This document shows positions 1-8,664 of a DNA stretch of 64,000 bases, piece after piece. The position numbers were made by a program, and so were the translations under genes. Origin of the DNA: Aestuariimicrobium soli (GTDB lineage: Bacteria > Actinomycetota > Actinomycetes > Propionibacteriales > Propionibacteriaceae); NCBI RefSeq assembly GCF_051192575.1, contig NZ_JBPJSQ010000007.1, forward strand, positions 124,001-188,000, in the 5' to 3' direction. The notes under the pieces were generated by a model. The model saw only the letters and a list, made by a program, of their open reading frames with translations. It was not told where the DNA came from and did no database searches. The first letter of the stretch is position 1. Each line of letters begins with the position of its first letter.

Positions 1-82
1 CACTGGGCAACACTGACCCTTCGACCCGCCGTCACGCTTGGCTGGTCGAGTACCACCCGTCGATCCCGCCCAGGAGGCCCCC
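1..82. other. window edge, upstream of polyol dehydrogenase
   Basis: No gene is recognisable before the first ATG. A Shine-Dalgarno sequence (CAGGAGG, 71-77) stands about 5 nt before that ATG. An in-frame TTG at 38 would add 15 residues, but the strong ribosome site favours 83. The stretch may be the tail of an upstream operon member lying outside the window. Confidence 0.4.
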
Positions 83-1462
83 ATGGCCCGCCAGCTCACC
101 CGCTCGTCCGACTCGCGCCCGGCCGCCCCGGTCAAGATCCTGCACCTGGGCGTCGGCAACTTCTTCCGCGCCCATCAGGCCTGGTACACCGAGCGTGCCG
201 GCGACGCCGACCAGTGGGGCATTGCCGCCTTCACCGGACGATCCGCCGCGATCGCCGAGGAACTGGCCCCCCAGGAGGGCCTGTACACCCTGGTCACGCA
301 GCATCCCGAGGGCAACGAGTACACCGTCATCGGTGCGCTCTCGGCGGTGCATGCCGCCGCCGATCTCGAGGCCCTGCGCGGATACTTCGCCTCGTCCGAG
401 CTGGCCATCGTCACCTCGACGGTCACGGAGGCCGGCTACAAGCGCGCCGGCGATGGTTCGCTCGACGCGACCGACCCAGCCGTTGCCGCCGACATCGCCG
501 CTCTGACTGCAGACCCGGTCGCGGGTGAGGTGACCACCGCCCCCGGCAAGTTCGTGGCCGGTCTGCTCGCCCGTCGAGCCGCCGGGGTGGCCGAGGGAGT
601 GACCTTCGTGCCGTGCGACAACATCTCGGGCAACGGCGACATGGTGCGCCGCGTGATCACCGACCTGGCCGGCGCCGTCGACGAGTCCCTGGTCGGCTGG
701 ATCGGGGAGCACACCAGCTTCGTCACCACCATGGTCGACCGCATCACCCCTCGTCCGACCGACGATGACCGGGCAGCCGTGGCGGCCGACACCGGGGTGG
801 ACGACCCCGCCGCGGTGGTCACCGAACCCTTCTCGGAGTGGGTGCTCGAGGGGGCCTTCGCGGGCGGACGACCCGCCTGGGACGACGCCGGGGCGCGCTT
901 CGTCGACGACATCGAGCCCTTCGAGACCCGCAAGCTCTACCTGCTCAACGGGTCGCACTCCCTGATGGCCTACGTCGGGCCGATCCTGGGTCTCGACACC
1001 GTCTACGACGCCATCAACGATGAGCGGGTGCTCTCGTGGGTGAACGAGTGGTGGGACGTGGCCGCGCGCCACCTCACCCTCGATGCCAGCGAGATCGACG
1101 CCTACCGTGCGGCCCTGCTCGACCGCTACCGCAATCCCAAGATCCGCCACCTGCTGGCCCAGATCGCCGGCGACGGCTCGCAGAAGCTGCCCATCCGCAT
1201 CGTGGCCTCGGTGAAGGGTGACCGCGACCTGGGACTGCTGCCCACCGGTGCGCTGCGCGCCATCGCCGCCTGGACGCTGCACCTGCGCGGGCTCGGCGCA
1301 CCGGTGAACGATGCCCGCGCCGACGAGGTGACGCCGCTGGGGGAGGGCTCGCTCGAGCAGTCGGTCGGCAAGGTGCTCGCCTGGGCCGGCCTCGACGGCG
1401 ACGACGAGGTGACCGCCGAGACGCTGCGGCTGGCCACGGAACTCGAGGGGCTGGCCGTCTGA
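83..1462 (+). CDS. mannitol dehydrogenase family oxidoreductase (mannitol 2-dehydrogenase or fructuronate reductase)
   Basis: A 459-residue member of the polyol-specific long-chain dehydrogenase family, which interconverts hexitols or hexonates and ketoses with NAD(P)H in the cytosol. The N-terminal half opens with a Rossmann motif (HLGVGNFFRAHQ, near residue 21) and carries CDNISGNG. The C-terminal half carries the family catalytic pattern K-x4-N-x2-H in RKLYLLNGSHS, giving K284, N289 and H292. Length is slightly below the usual 480-490. The CAGGAGG at 71-77 fixes the ATG. Mannitol, arabinitol, fructuronate and tagaturonate enzymes share these motifs. Only neighbours beyond the window edge could settle the substrate, so no symbol is given. 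Confidence 0.88.
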   Translation: MARQLTRSSDSRPAAPVKILHLGVGNFFRAHQAWYTERAGDADQWGIAAFTGRSAAIAEELAPQEGLYTLVTQHPEGNEYTVIGALSAVHAAADLEALRGYFASSELAIVTSTVTEAGYKRAGDGSLDATDPAVAADIAALTADPVAGEVTTAPGKFVAGLLARRAAGVAEGVTFVPCDNISGNGDMVRRVITDLAGAVDESLVGWIGEHTSFVTTMVDRITPRPTDDDRAAVAADTGVDDPAAVVTEPFSEWVLEGAFAGGRPAWDDAGARFVDDIEPFETRKLYLLNGSHSLMAYVGPILGLDTVYDAINDERVLSWVNEWWDVAARHLTLDASEIDAYRAALLDRYRNPKIRHLLAQIAGDGSQKLPIRIVASVKGDRDLGLLPTGALRAIAAWTLHLRGLGAPVNDARADEVTPLGEGSLEQSVGKVLAWAGLDGDDEVTAETLRLATELEGLAV

Positions 1463-1470
1463 TTCCCGCC

Positions 1471-1533
1471 AACTCCGTTCGCGATCGCCTGAACTGGGCT
1501 GATTCGGCCGTGGGCGTGATCGAGAACGGAGTT
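1471..1533. repeat. imperfect inverted repeat with long loop
   Basis: The arms AACTCCGTTC (1471-1480) and GAACGGAGTT (1524-1533) are exact complements. The pairing continues inward through GCGATC-GCC against GGCGTGATCG with one bulge, leaving a loop of roughly 25 nt. It begins 8 nt after the dehydrogenase stop and ends about 50 nt before the ABC gene. It could be a terminator-like structure or a REP-like element; no U-run follows. Confidence 0.6.
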
Positions 1534-1570
1534 CGCGGTGGGCGCCCGCTCGGCCACCGGCTCCGAGCCG

Positions 1571-1576
1571 TAGTCT
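1571..1576 (+). promoter_or_regulatory. -10 box of a leaderless promoter (ABC exporter)
   Basis: TAGTCT lies exactly 6 nt before the ATG at 1583, and there is no Shine-Dalgarno sequence. The same arrangement recurs at about thirty genes in this window and implies transcription starting at or beside the start codon. Confidence 0.55.
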
Positions 1577-1582
1577 CGGGCC

Positions 1583-2308
1583 ATGGAGCAGGGAAGCGCC
1601 GCCGTCCGGGTCACCGACCTGGTGGTGCGGCGCGGCCGCGCGGAGGTGCTGCACGGCCTCACCTGTGAGGTACCCCGCGGGCGGGTGACGGGTCTGCTCG
1701 GCCCCTCGGGGGGTGGCAAGACCACGCTGCTGCGCGCCATCGTCGGCGTGCAGCAGGTGGCCTCGGGAGGGGTCACGGTCTTCGGCCACTCCGCGGGATC
1801 GGCCGACCTTCGGCACCGGATCGGCTACGTCACCCAGGCTCCGAGCATCTACGGCGACCTGACGGTGGCCCAGAACACCGCCCACTTCGCCGCGCTCGCG
1901 GGGAAGGGCCGGGCTGCGGTCGACCAGGCCATCGGTCGCGTCGGCCTCGACTCCCATCGTTCGGCGCTGGTCGAACGTCTCTCGGGCGGTCAGCGCAGCC
2001 GGGCCTCGCTGGCCTGTGCCCTGGTCGGCGACCCCGATCTGCTGGTGCTCGACGAGCCCACCGTCGGCCTCGATCCGGTGCTTCGCGAGGAACTCTGGCA
2101 GCTCTTCCACGCCCTCGCCGACCAGGGCACCACCCTGCTCGTGTCGAGTCACGTGATGGACGAGGCCCGGCGCTGCGACCGCCTGTTGCTGCTGCGCGAC
2201 GGACGACTGGTGGCCGACGACACCCCGTCGGCCCTGAGCCAGCGCACTGGCACGGACGACCTCGAGCAGGCCTTCCTGCGGCTGATCCGGGCGGAGGTGA
2301 GCTCGTGA
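1583..2308 (+). CDS. ABC-2 type exporter, ATP-binding protein
   Basis: A 241-residue ATPase of the ABC-2/DRI exporter group that powers efflux through the permease encoded next. It has Walker A (GPSGGGKT, residues 40-47), a Q-loop glutamine in YVTQAP, the LSGGQ signature, Walker B with catalytic glutamate (LLVLDEPTVGLDP) and the switch histidine in SSHVMDEA. It is translated without overlap from the ATG after TAGTCT, and its TGA overlaps the permease GTG (GTGA), which indicates translational coupling. The exported substrate cannot be told from sequence; a drug, lipid or peptide are all possible. Confidence 0.9.
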   Translation: MEQGSAAVRVTDLVVRRGRAEVLHGLTCEVPRGRVTGLLGPSGGGKTTLLRAIVGVQQVASGGVTVFGHSAGSADLRHRIGYVTQAPSIYGDLTVAQNTAHFAALAGKGRAAVDQAIGRVGLDSHRSALVERLSGGQRSRASLACALVGDPDLLVLDEPTVGLDPVLREELWQLFHALADQGTTLLVSSHVMDEARRCDRLLLLRDGRLVADDTPSALSQRTGTDDLEQAFLRLIRAEVSS

Positions 2309-3042
2309 ACCCCCGTCTGGCCCTGGCCACCGCCCAACGGTGCCTGCGTCAGCTGGCCCACGACCGGCGCACCATCGCGCTGATCCTGGTGGTGCCGGTG
2401 CTGCTGCTATTCCTGCTGCACGCGATGTTCGACGGTGACGCCCGCATCTTCAACTCCATCGGATTGATCATGCTGGGCATCTTCCCCTTCATCATCATGT
2501 TCCTGGTCACCAGCATCGCCATGCTGCGTGAGCGCACCACCGGCACCCTGGAACGCCTGCTCACCACGCCGGTTGACCGGGCCGACCTGCTCGCCGGCTA
2601 CGCGTTGGCCTTCGGCCTGATGGCCGCCCTGCAGGCGCTGGTGGCGGTGGGCGCCGCCTACTGGTTGTTCGACCTCGACACGAAGGGTTCGGCGGGGTGG
2701 GTGGTGCTGATCGCGGTGCTCAACGCCCTGTTGGGGGTATCGCTCGGCCTGTTCGCCAGCGCGTTCGCCCGCACGGAGTTCCAGGCCGTGCAGTTCATGC
2801 CCTTGGTGGTCTTCCCGCAACTGCTGTCGGCCGGGCTGTTCTCGCCCCGCGATCGCATGGCCGACTGGTTGCACGCGTTGTCGACGGTCTTCCCGCTGAC
2901 CTATGCCGTGGAGGCACTGCAGCAGGTGGGTGCCCACGCCGAGGTCACCAGCACCCTGTGGCGGGACCTCGCGGTGATCGGCGCCGTGCTGGTCGTCTGT
3001 CTCGCTCTCGCCGCGCTCACTCTGCGTCGCCGAACGCCCTGA
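2305..3042 (+). CDS. ABC-2 type exporter, permease
   Basis: A 245-residue integral membrane protein with six predicted segments: residues about 22-40 (IALILVVPVLLLFLLH), 53-75, 98-120, 130-150, about 160-180, and 215-237 at the C-terminus. The region LRERTTGTLERLLTTP matches the conserved loop of the ABC2_membrane family. The GTG start overlaps the ATPase stop by 4 nt, so the two form one transporter, presumably as a homodimeric permease with two ATPase subunits. Confidence 0.88.
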   Translation: MNPRLALATAQRCLRQLAHDRRTIALILVVPVLLLFLLHAMFDGDARIFNSIGLIMLGIFPFIIMFLVTSIAMLRERTTGTLERLLTTPVDRADLLAGYALAFGLMAALQALVAVGAAYWLFDLDTKGSAGWVVLIAVLNALLGVSLGLFASAFARTEFQAVQFMPLVVFPQLLSAGLFSPRDRMADWLHALSTVFPLTYAVEALQQVGAHAEVTSTLWRDLAVIGAVLVVCLALAALTLRRRTP

Positions 3043-3070
3043 ATCAGAACCAAGCCTCCGAAAGGTAGCC

Positions 3071-3997
3071 ATGCCCGCCCGTCACCTGCTCCCCGGCCAG
3101 CGCGCCGAAATCTGGACCCTGAACGTCGAGACCGGCGAGCGCCGGCTGCGCTGGTCCTCGTCCGACCTGCTCGTCGAGGCACCCAACTGGACCGCCGACA
3201 ACCGGCTGCTGGTCAACGGCGACGGCCGGCTGTTCACGCTGAGCGCCGACGGGGACGACGCGCCGGTGCATCTGCCCACGCCGGGGCTCGACGACCTCAA
3301 CAACGACCACGTGCTCGACCCCGACGGGGAGCACGTGTTCGTCTCGGACTCCGGCACCCGCCAGATCCACCGCGTGAACCTCGCCAGCGGAGAGCAGGTG
3401 CGGGTGACCGGCGACGACGAGGGCCTGTTCCACTTCCTGCACGGGGTCTCACCCGACGGCGCCGAGATCGCCTGGGTGGGGCTGTCGCTCATCGGTGACT
3501 GGGCGCAGGGTCAGGTGCGCACCAACCTGTACTGCAGCGCCACCACACCGCCGGACGACCCGGCCGTCTCGAGTGGCCGCCGTCAGCTCACCGACGACGA
3601 CCACCCCGACGACGGGCCCGAGTTCTCGCCCGACGGCGAGTGGCTGTGGTTCAACTCCGAGCGTCGGGTCGGCGACCAGGCCGAACCGGTGGCGCCGGGT
3701 CACGCGCAGATCTTCCGCATGCCGGCGACCGGCGGTCACCCGACCCAGCTGACCTTCGACGAGCGGGTGAACTGGTTCCCGCACGTCTCGCCGAGCGGGT
3801 GCAGCGTGGTCTACGTGAGCTTCCCGCCGGGCACCCTGGGTCACCCCGAGAACAAGGACGTGATCCTGCGCGAACTGCTGTTCGACGGCGGCTACCGCGA
3901 CCTCGTGGCCCTGCACGGCGGCCAGGGCACGATCAACGTGAACTCCTGGTCACCCGATTCGACCCGCATCGCCTACGTCGCCTACCCGCTCGACTGA
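3071..3997 (+). CDS. TolB-like (PD40/WD40-like) beta-propeller protein
   Basis: A 308-residue cytoplasmic protein with no signal peptide or membrane segment. It contains repeated beta-propeller blades with the SPDG/SPDS motif typical of PD40 repeats: VSPDGAEIAWV, FSPDGEWLWF, VSPSGCSVVYV and SWSPDSTRIAYV, spaced about 50 residues apart. Blades of this type occur in TolB and in the propeller of prolyl oligopeptidases, but no peptidase domain follows here. GAAAGG sits 7 nt before the ATG. It starts 28 nt after the ABC permease and may share its transcript. The role is unknown; scaffolding or carbohydrate sensing are guesses. Confidence 0.75.
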   Translation: MPARHLLPGQRAEIWTLNVETGERRLRWSSSDLLVEAPNWTADNRLLVNGDGRLFTLSADGDDAPVHLPTPGLDDLNNDHVLDPDGEHVFVSDSGTRQIHRVNLASGEQVRVTGDDEGLFHFLHGVSPDGAEIAWVGLSLIGDWAQGQVRTNLYCSATTPPDDPAVSSGRRQLTDDDHPDDGPEFSPDGEWLWFNSERRVGDQAEPVAPGHAQIFRMPATGGHPTQLTFDERVNWFPHVSPSGCSVVYVSFPPGTLGHPENKDVILRELLFDGGYRDLVALHGGQGTINVNSWSPDSTRIAYVAYPLD

Positions 3998-4041
3998 GGT
4001 CGTCGCGGGGGTCGACCAGCTCGGACGAGGGCCTCAGTCGA
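3990..4041. terminator. hairpin across two convergent stop codons
   Basis: TCGACTGAGG (3990-3999) and CCTCAGTCGA (4032-4041) are exact complements. The left arm contains the propeller gene's stop and the right arm the transporter's stop, because both genes end in TCGAC-TGA. A bidirectional terminator is likely. Confidence 0.55.
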
Positions 4042-5530
4042 CCCCGCGCATGAGGTGGTGGATCGGCTTGGAGGCCAGGATCACCAGCACCCCGACCACC
4101 ACGGAGACGCCGCCGACCCACAGGAAGAACGGGGACTCGTGGGCCGGGTCGTAGTACTTCGCCAGCGAACCGGCGAGCGCCGTGCCCAGGGCGATCGAGA
4201 GGAAGTACAGGGCGACCATCTGGGTGTGGTAGCGCTGCGGAGCGAGCTTGGTGGCGACGCTCAACCCGGGCGGGGAGATGAACAGCTCGGCGAGGGTGAA
4301 CGCCAGCAGGATGCCGATCAGGCCCAGCAGCGGGGCCGAGTTGGCGCCGGCGGGCATGGGCAGGAACAGGAAGAAGGCCAGCCCCATCAGGGTCGTGCCG
4401 ATGCCGAACTTCAGCGGGGTGATCGGCTGGCGCGTGCCCAGCTTCGTCCACACGGCCGCGAACACGCCGGCCAGGGCGATGATGAACACCGGGTTGATCG
4501 ACTGCACCCACGACACGGGCATCTCCCAGCCGAACAGGTCGCGGTTGAGTCGCTCGTCGGAGTAGATCGTGACCACGGTGAACTGCTGCTGGTAGAGCGA
4601 CCAGAACACCATGTTGCACAGGAACAGGGGAATGAAGGCGAACAGGCGGCTGCGCTCGGTCGAGGTGGTCTGCTTGTCGCCGATCATCAGGGCGAAGTAG
4701 GCGACGGCCGCGATCGCCGAGATGGCGATCACGATCGTGGCCAGTCGGTCTGCGGTGATCACCTTGAGGGCGACCAGGGCCGCGATCACCACGATCACGC
4801 CCACGCCGATGCCCACGTAGAGCCCGCGTCGCCCCGAGGGCAGCGGGTTGGGCACGTGCCGCGTCTCGTCCGGCAGTTTGCCGCGGCTGATCGTGTACTG
4901 CACGAGCCCGATGGCCATGCCGACGGCGGCGGCGCCGAAGCCCCAGTGGAAGCCGATCTCGCTCTGCAGCAGACCGGTCAGCAGCGGGCCGACCAGGGCA
5001 CCCAGGTTGATGCCCATGTAGAACAGCGAGAACCCGGCGTCGCGGCGGGTGTCGTCCGCCGCGTACAGCGAGCCGACCAGCGACGTGGCATTGGCCTTCA
5101 CACCGCCCGAACCGAGCGCGATCAGCACCAGACCGACGCCCACGCCGAGCAGCCCGGGCAGCACCGCGAGGGCGATGTGGCCCAGCATGACGCAGACCGC
5201 CGCGTAGAACAGGGTGCGTTCGGGGCTGAGCACCCGGTCGGCGAGCCAGGCGGCGAGGATCGTCGACAGGTAGACGGCGCCACCGTAGGCGCCGACGATG
5301 CCGGTCGCGACGCCCTGCTCGACGCCGAGTCCGCCCTGGGACGACGTGTAGTACAGGTAGATCAGCAGAATGCCCTGCATGCCGTAGAAGCTGAAACGCT
5401 CCCACAGCTCAACGCCGAACAGGTTCGCCAGCACGCTCGGATGCCCGAAGAATCCACGGCCACCGGTGGGTGGCGTCGAGGTCTCGGAGGGCTGTTCGAG
5501 AGGGGTGTCGATGGAACTCACTCGCTCCAC
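4034..5530 (-). CDS. POT/PTR family proton-coupled di- and tripeptide transporter
   Basis: A 498-residue major-facilitator protein of the proton-dependent oligopeptide transporter family, which imports di- and tripeptides. The first helix carries the hallmark E-x-x-E-R-F motif (VELWERFSFYG, near residue 40), and the PTR2 signature region GSGGVKANATSL follows. Thirteen to fourteen hydrophobic segments are visible, as expected for bacterial DtpT-like members with two extra helices. The GTG at 5530 is used here. A second in-frame GTG three codons later (5521) has GGTGGAG just upstream and is an equally good start. The gene is convergent with the propeller gene and may be cotranscribed with msrA upstream. 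Confidence 0.92.
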   Translation of the reverse strand: MERVSSIDTPLEQPSETSTPPTGGRGFFGHPSVLANLFGVELWERFSFYGMQGILLIYLYYTSSQGGLGVEQGVATGIVGAYGGAVYLSTILAAWLADRVLSPERTLFYAAVCVMLGHIALAVLPGLLGVGVGLVLIALGSGGVKANATSLVGSLYAADDTRRDAGFSLFYMGINLGALVGPLLTGLLQSEIGFHWGFGAAAVGMAIGLVQYTISRGKLPDETRHVPNPLPSGRRGLYVGIGVGVIVVIAALVALKVITADRLATIVIAISAIAAVAYFALMIGDKQTTSTERSRLFAFIPLFLCNMVFWSLYQQQFTVVTIYSDERLNRDLFGWEMPVSWVQSINPVFIIALAGVFAAVWTKLGTRQPITPLKFGIGTTLMGLAFFLFLPMPAGANSAPLLGLIGILLAFTLAELFISPPGLSVATKLAPQRYHTQMVALYFLSIALGTALAGSLAKYYDPAHESPFFLWVGGVSVVVGVLVILASKPIHHLMRGVD

Positions 5531-5593
5531 CCTGCCACGAGTGGGGCCGACGGGCCACCCTTGGGGGGCGTCCGACGGACGAACCGGGTGGCC

Positions 5594-6235
5594 TCAGCCG
5601 GCGTTGCAGGTGACGCCCGTGGCGTGCACCGGGCAGTACCCGTTCGGGTTCGCCTCGAGGTACTGCTGGTGGTAGTCCTCGGCCAGGTAGAACGGCCCGG
5701 CGGGGGCGATCTCGGTGGTGATGGTGCCGTAGCCAGCCTTGGTGAACTCGGCCTGGTACTGGTCGCGGACGCGCTGCGCGATGGCCGTCTGCTCGTCGTC
5801 GATGGTGTAGATCGCCGAGCGGTACTGGCTGCCCACGTCGTTGCCCTGCCGGTCACCCTGGGTGGGGTCGTGGTTCTCGAAGAAGATGCGCAGCAGGTCG
5901 TCGAAGCTGACGACGGCTGGGTCGAACGTCACGCGCACGGTCTCGGCGTGACCGGTGCGACCCGAGCAGGCCTCACGGTAGGTCGGGTTCGGGGTGAAGC
6001 CGCCCTGGTAACCGACCGCGGTCGACAGCACGCCCTCGGTCTGCCAGTACAGCTTCTCGGCCCCCCAGAAGCAGCCCAGCGCCAGATGGGCGGTCTGCGA
6101 CCCCGGGAACTCCCGGTCGAGCCGGTCGCCGAAGATGCGGTGGAATGGCATCTGCGTGAGCACGGGTTCCTCGCGCCCGGGCAGGGCGGTCTCGGCGGTG
6201 AGGGTGGAGGTGCGGTGCGAGGAAAGTCCGAACAT
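5594..6235 (-). CDS. msrA: peptide-methionine (S)-S-oxide reductase MsrA
   Basis: A 213-residue cytosolic repair enzyme that reduces methionine-S-sulfoxide in proteins using thioredoxin. The catalytic cysteine is C55 in the invariant GCFWG motif, followed by VGYQGG and the HAETVRV and DPTQ motifs. Two C-terminal cysteines (NGYCPVHATGVTC) are placed to act as resolving and recycling residues, as in the longer MsrA class. A TAGGCT box ends 6 nt before the ATG, so the mRNA is probably leaderless. The promoter region is shared with the divergent GtrA gene. Confidence 0.96.
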   Translation of the reverse strand: MFGLSSHRTSTLTAETALPGREEPVLTQMPFHRIFGDRLDREFPGSQTAHLALGCFWGAEKLYWQTEGVLSTAVGYQGGFTPNPTYREACSGRTGHAETVRVTFDPAVVSFDDLLRIFFENHDPTQGDRQGNDVGSQYRSAIYTIDDEQTAIAQRVRDQYQAEFTKAGYGTITTEIAPAGPFYLAEDYHQQYLEANPNGYCPVHATGVTCNAG

Positions 6236-6382
6236 GCCCCCAGCCTAGGTCGCCCACGACCCCCGGGCACGAGTGATCGCCGAGAGCGCAGCCCGGGGCG
6301 GGTCAGCGCGAGGCGGGCCAGCGGGAGGGTCGCGGGTTGGATCGCTGTTGGTTCTGTCGGTGGGGAGCAGCAGAATGGGGGG

Positions 6383-6955
6383 ATGGAATCCAGCACCCGC
6401 ATGGGCAAGGCAGCCCAGGGGTTCGCACGCTTCACCGGTGCGCTGCACGCCCTGCTGCCGGGGCCGCTGCGGCGCATTCCGCAGACCTTCATCGGGTATG
6501 CCTTCATCAACGGGTCGGCCTTCGCCATCGACATGGGCCTCTTGAGCCTGTTCTACAGCTTCACGCCCTTGCCGTACCCGGTGGCCGTCACGCTCGGCTA
6601 CGGCGTGGCCTGCGTGTACTCGTTCATCATCAACCGCTGGCTGAACTTCCGTGCGCACGGTCACGTCGGCGCCCAGTCAGCGCGCTACACCGTCACGATG
6701 GTCTCGAACTACGTGATCTGGATTCTCGGCTTCTCCTGGCTGATGGAGCACGTCGGTGTGCAGTTCCAGTTGGCTCGGTTCCTGGCGGCCTGCATCGAGG
6801 GCCTCTACATCTACGTCCTGCTGCGCTGGTGGGTCTTCCGCGGCGCGGAGGCCGTGGCCGACGAACGTGCCAAGGCCACGACCCCTGGCGCGGAGCCCGC
6901 TCAGGACGGCAGTCGCCAGTCGACCGGCTCGGAGCCGGCGGCCTCGAGAAGCTGA
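6383..6955 (+). CDS. GtrA family membrane protein
   Basis: A 190-residue protein with four transmembrane segments (about residues 33-52, 62-80, 97-117 and 124-144), the layout of the GtrA family. Members act in transferring or flipping polyprenyl-linked sugars during cell-envelope polysaccharide decoration. The motif YSFIINRWLNFR between helices 2 and 3 is a family hallmark, as is LRWWVFR after helix 4. The C-terminal 45 residues are polar and low in complexity. A CAGAAT box lies 6 nt before the ATG, with a G-run that could also serve as ribosome site. The last 55 nt overlap the end of ung on the other strand. Confidence 0.85.
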   Translation: MESSTRMGKAAQGFARFTGALHALLPGPLRRIPQTFIGYAFINGSAFAIDMGLLSLFYSFTPLPYPVAVTLGYGVACVYSFIINRWLNFRAHGHVGAQSARYTVTMVSNYVIWILGFSWLMEHVGVQFQLARFLAACIEGLYIYVLLRWWVFRGAEAVADERAKATTPGAEPAQDGSRQSTGSEPAASRS

Positions 6956-7587
6956 TTCGTCCGACTGAACGGACGAGAGCCGAAGAACCCCGAGCGGGCC
7001 GACAGGGGTGACGGGTGGGCCGACTCGACCACCGGCACCCCGGCGGCCGTGAGCTGTGGCGCCAGGCTGCGGGCGTCGCGCCCCCACAGCACCGCCACCA
7101 GCGGTCCACCGCGCGCGGTGAGCACGTCGATGGCGTGGCCGGTGACCTCCTCCCAGCCCTGGTTGCGGTGCGATCCGGGCGTTCCCGGGCGAACCGTCAG
7201 CACCCGATTCAGCAGCAACACCCCGCGCTCGAACCAGGCCGTCAGGTCGCCGTGCTGCGCGGGTTCGATGCCGAGGTCGTCACGCAGTTCGGTGTAGATG
7301 TTGCCGAGGCTGCGCGGCAGCGGACGCACCTCGCGCTCGACCGAGAAGCTCAGCCCCACCGCGTGCCCCGGTGTGGGGTAGGGGTCTTGCCCGACCACCA
7401 GCACCCGCACGTCGGCCAGCGGTCGACTGAAGGCCCGCAGCACCCGATCGCCCGCGGGCAGGTAGCCGCGCCCATCAGCCACCTCCCGGCGCAGGAACTC
7501 ACCGGCCCTCCTGATCTGGGGTTCCACGGGCGCCAGGGCGGCCGCCCAGTCGGCGGCGACCAACTCGGTGAGGGGCAGGGGTGTCAT
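6901..7587 (-). CDS. ung: uracil-DNA glycosylase, family 1
   Basis: Excises uracil from DNA in base-excision repair. The 228-residue protein has the water-activating aspartate in VVGQDPYPTPGHAVG (D68 from this start), the NRVLTVRPG segment and the DNA-intercalation loop HPSPLSARSGFFGSRPFS with catalytic histidine near residue 194. Both active-site motifs are intact and length is normal. The ATG at 7587 is preferred over the GTG at 7596 because TAGCGT lies 7 nt before it, in keeping with other leaderless starts here; the GTG would fall inside that box. The 3' end overlaps gtrA by 55 nt, convergently. Confidence 0.96.
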   Translation of the reverse strand: MTPLPLTELVAADWAAALAPVEPQIRRAGEFLRREVADGRGYLPAGDRVLRAFSRPLADVRVLVVGQDPYPTPGHAVGLSFSVEREVRPLPRSLGNIYTELRDDLGIEPAQHGDLTAWFERGVLLLNRVLTVRPGTPGSHRNQGWEEVTGHAIDVLTARGGPLVAVLWGRDARSLAPQLTAAGVPVVESAHPSPLSARSGFFGSRPFSRTNQLLEAAGSEPVDWRLPS

Positions 7588-7663
7588 GGGCTCCACGCTA
7601 GGGCTCGCGCTGTCGCCCGAAGGACCGCGACCCCGGTTGAGCCCTGATGTGTGCAGTCGACCC

Positions 7664-7693
7664 TGTCAGATTGACAAGGTGGCCTTGTACTTT
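7664..7693 (+). promoter_or_regulatory. overlapping dyads and -10 box before the DUF4097 gene
   Basis: Two perfect inverted repeats overlap: TGTCA-GAT-TGACA (7664-7676) and ACAAGG-TGG-CCTTGT (7674-7688). TACTTT (7688-7693) then lies 6 nt before the ATG at 7700 and fits a leaderless -10. A repressor or activator bound here would sit across the promoter spacer. The DUF2089 protein encoded two genes on, with zinc ribbon and HTH-like region, is an obvious candidate; this is inference. Confidence 0.6.
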
Positions 7694-7699
7694 TGCTGC

Positions 7700-8662
7700 A
7701 TGAGCGACATCACCAGCATTCTCGAAGACCTCGCGGCCGGGCGCATCGACGCCGCCGAAGCCGCCCGCCGCATCGACGCCGCCAAGTCCCAGCCCGAGGT
7801 GGCGCCCGCACCCGAGCCCGCGGAGGCTCCGGAGCCCGCCGGCGCCCGCACCTCCTACGACGACCTCGAGGGCGGTCGTCCGCAGTTCGCCAGCCACGCC
7901 CGGGAGAGCTTCCGTCGCCAGCAGCCCTCGGCGCCGAAGGCCGACGAGCCGCCTGCCGAGGTCAACCTCGACGACGTGCCCGAGGCCTCCGAGGCGCAGG
8001 CGGGGGATCGTCCGGCGGGTTCGAAGGGCGTCGACAAGGTGGTCGTCCGCGCCACCGGACGACGCGTGCGCATCATCGGTGACCCCAAGGTGGCGACCCT
8101 GTCGGCCGATGGGCCGCACGTGCTGCGCCGCTCCGGCCGCGTGCTCGAGGTGACGTCCGACGGTGACCTCGGGCCGTCCCTCGACGGCTTCTCGATCGTG
8201 CGTCCGCCCAAGTCGCTGGACGATCTGCGCTCGGTCGGGCTCGGCAAGGCCCTCACGCTGCGCATCAACCCGGCCATCGCCGTCGATGCCGAGGTGACCG
8301 CTGGCAGTCTGAAGGTGCAGGGGGTGCCGGTGCTCGGCAAGATTCGGGTCACCGCCGGGTCGGCGACGCTGAACGACGTCACCGAGGTGTCCGACGCCCT
8401 GGTGCAGGCGGGGTCGGCCTCGGTCAGCGGACCCGTGCGGCAGGGCCGTTCCCGGGTGCGCGTCGAGTCGGGATCGCTGTCGGTGAAGCTCACCGAGGGT
8501 GCCAATGTCACCGTGAAGGGCGATGCCCACCTGGGCAAGGTGGCCTGGCCGGTTGAGGGTCAGGTCGACGAGTACGTGGTGGGCAACGGTGCCGCCCGGC
8601 TCGACATCGGCGTCGTCATGGGCCACGCCTCGGTCAAGGTCGACGACGACGAGGAGGCCTGA
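7700..8662 (+). CDS. DUF4097-like beta-solenoid protein with N-terminal SHOCT-like helix pair
   Basis: A 320-residue protein without signal peptide. Residues 1-28 (ITSILEDLAAGRIDAAEAAR) resemble the short helical SHOCT/LiaX-type N-domain. Residues 30-105 are Pro/Ala/Glu-rich and probably disordered. Residues 108-310 contain repeating valine and glycine strands such as VTAGSLKVQGVPVLG, VTAGSATLNDV and VESGSLSVKLTEG, typical of the DUF4097/adhesin-like solenoid. Such proteins are linked in other Gram-positives with envelope-stress systems. The next gene starts 2 nt after the stop and encodes DUF2089; these two families are known neighbours. Function in this organism is unknown. Confidence 0.75.
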   Translation: MSDITSILEDLAAGRIDAAEAARRIDAAKSQPEVAPAPEPAEAPEPAGARTSYDDLEGGRPQFASHARESFRRQQPSAPKADEPPAEVNLDDVPEASEAQAGDRPAGSKGVDKVVVRATGRRVRIIGDPKVATLSADGPHVLRRSGRVLEVTSDGDLGPSLDGFSIVRPPKSLDDLRSVGLGKALTLRINPAIAVDAEVTAGSLKVQGVPVLGKIRVTAGSATLNDVTEVSDALVQAGSASVSGPVRQGRSRVRVESGSLSVKLTEGANVTVKGDAHLGKVAWPVEGQVDEYVVGNGAARLDIGVVMGHASVKVDDDEEA

Positions 8663-8664
8663 CG

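Noticed and set aside
32..2152. Very long open frames on the strand opposite to genes, here and at 4055-6955, 13606-15372, 18455-20956, 22813-24228, 42415-44484 and 56192-59257
   Set aside because: They are rich in Gly/Arg/His/Val, have no family motifs, and arise from the G/C third-position bias of the true genes.
7671..7676. TTGACA as the -35 of the DUF4097 promoter
   Set aside because: The gap to the -10 box TACTTT is only 11 nt; it is better explained as part of the TGTCA-GAT-TGACA dyad.
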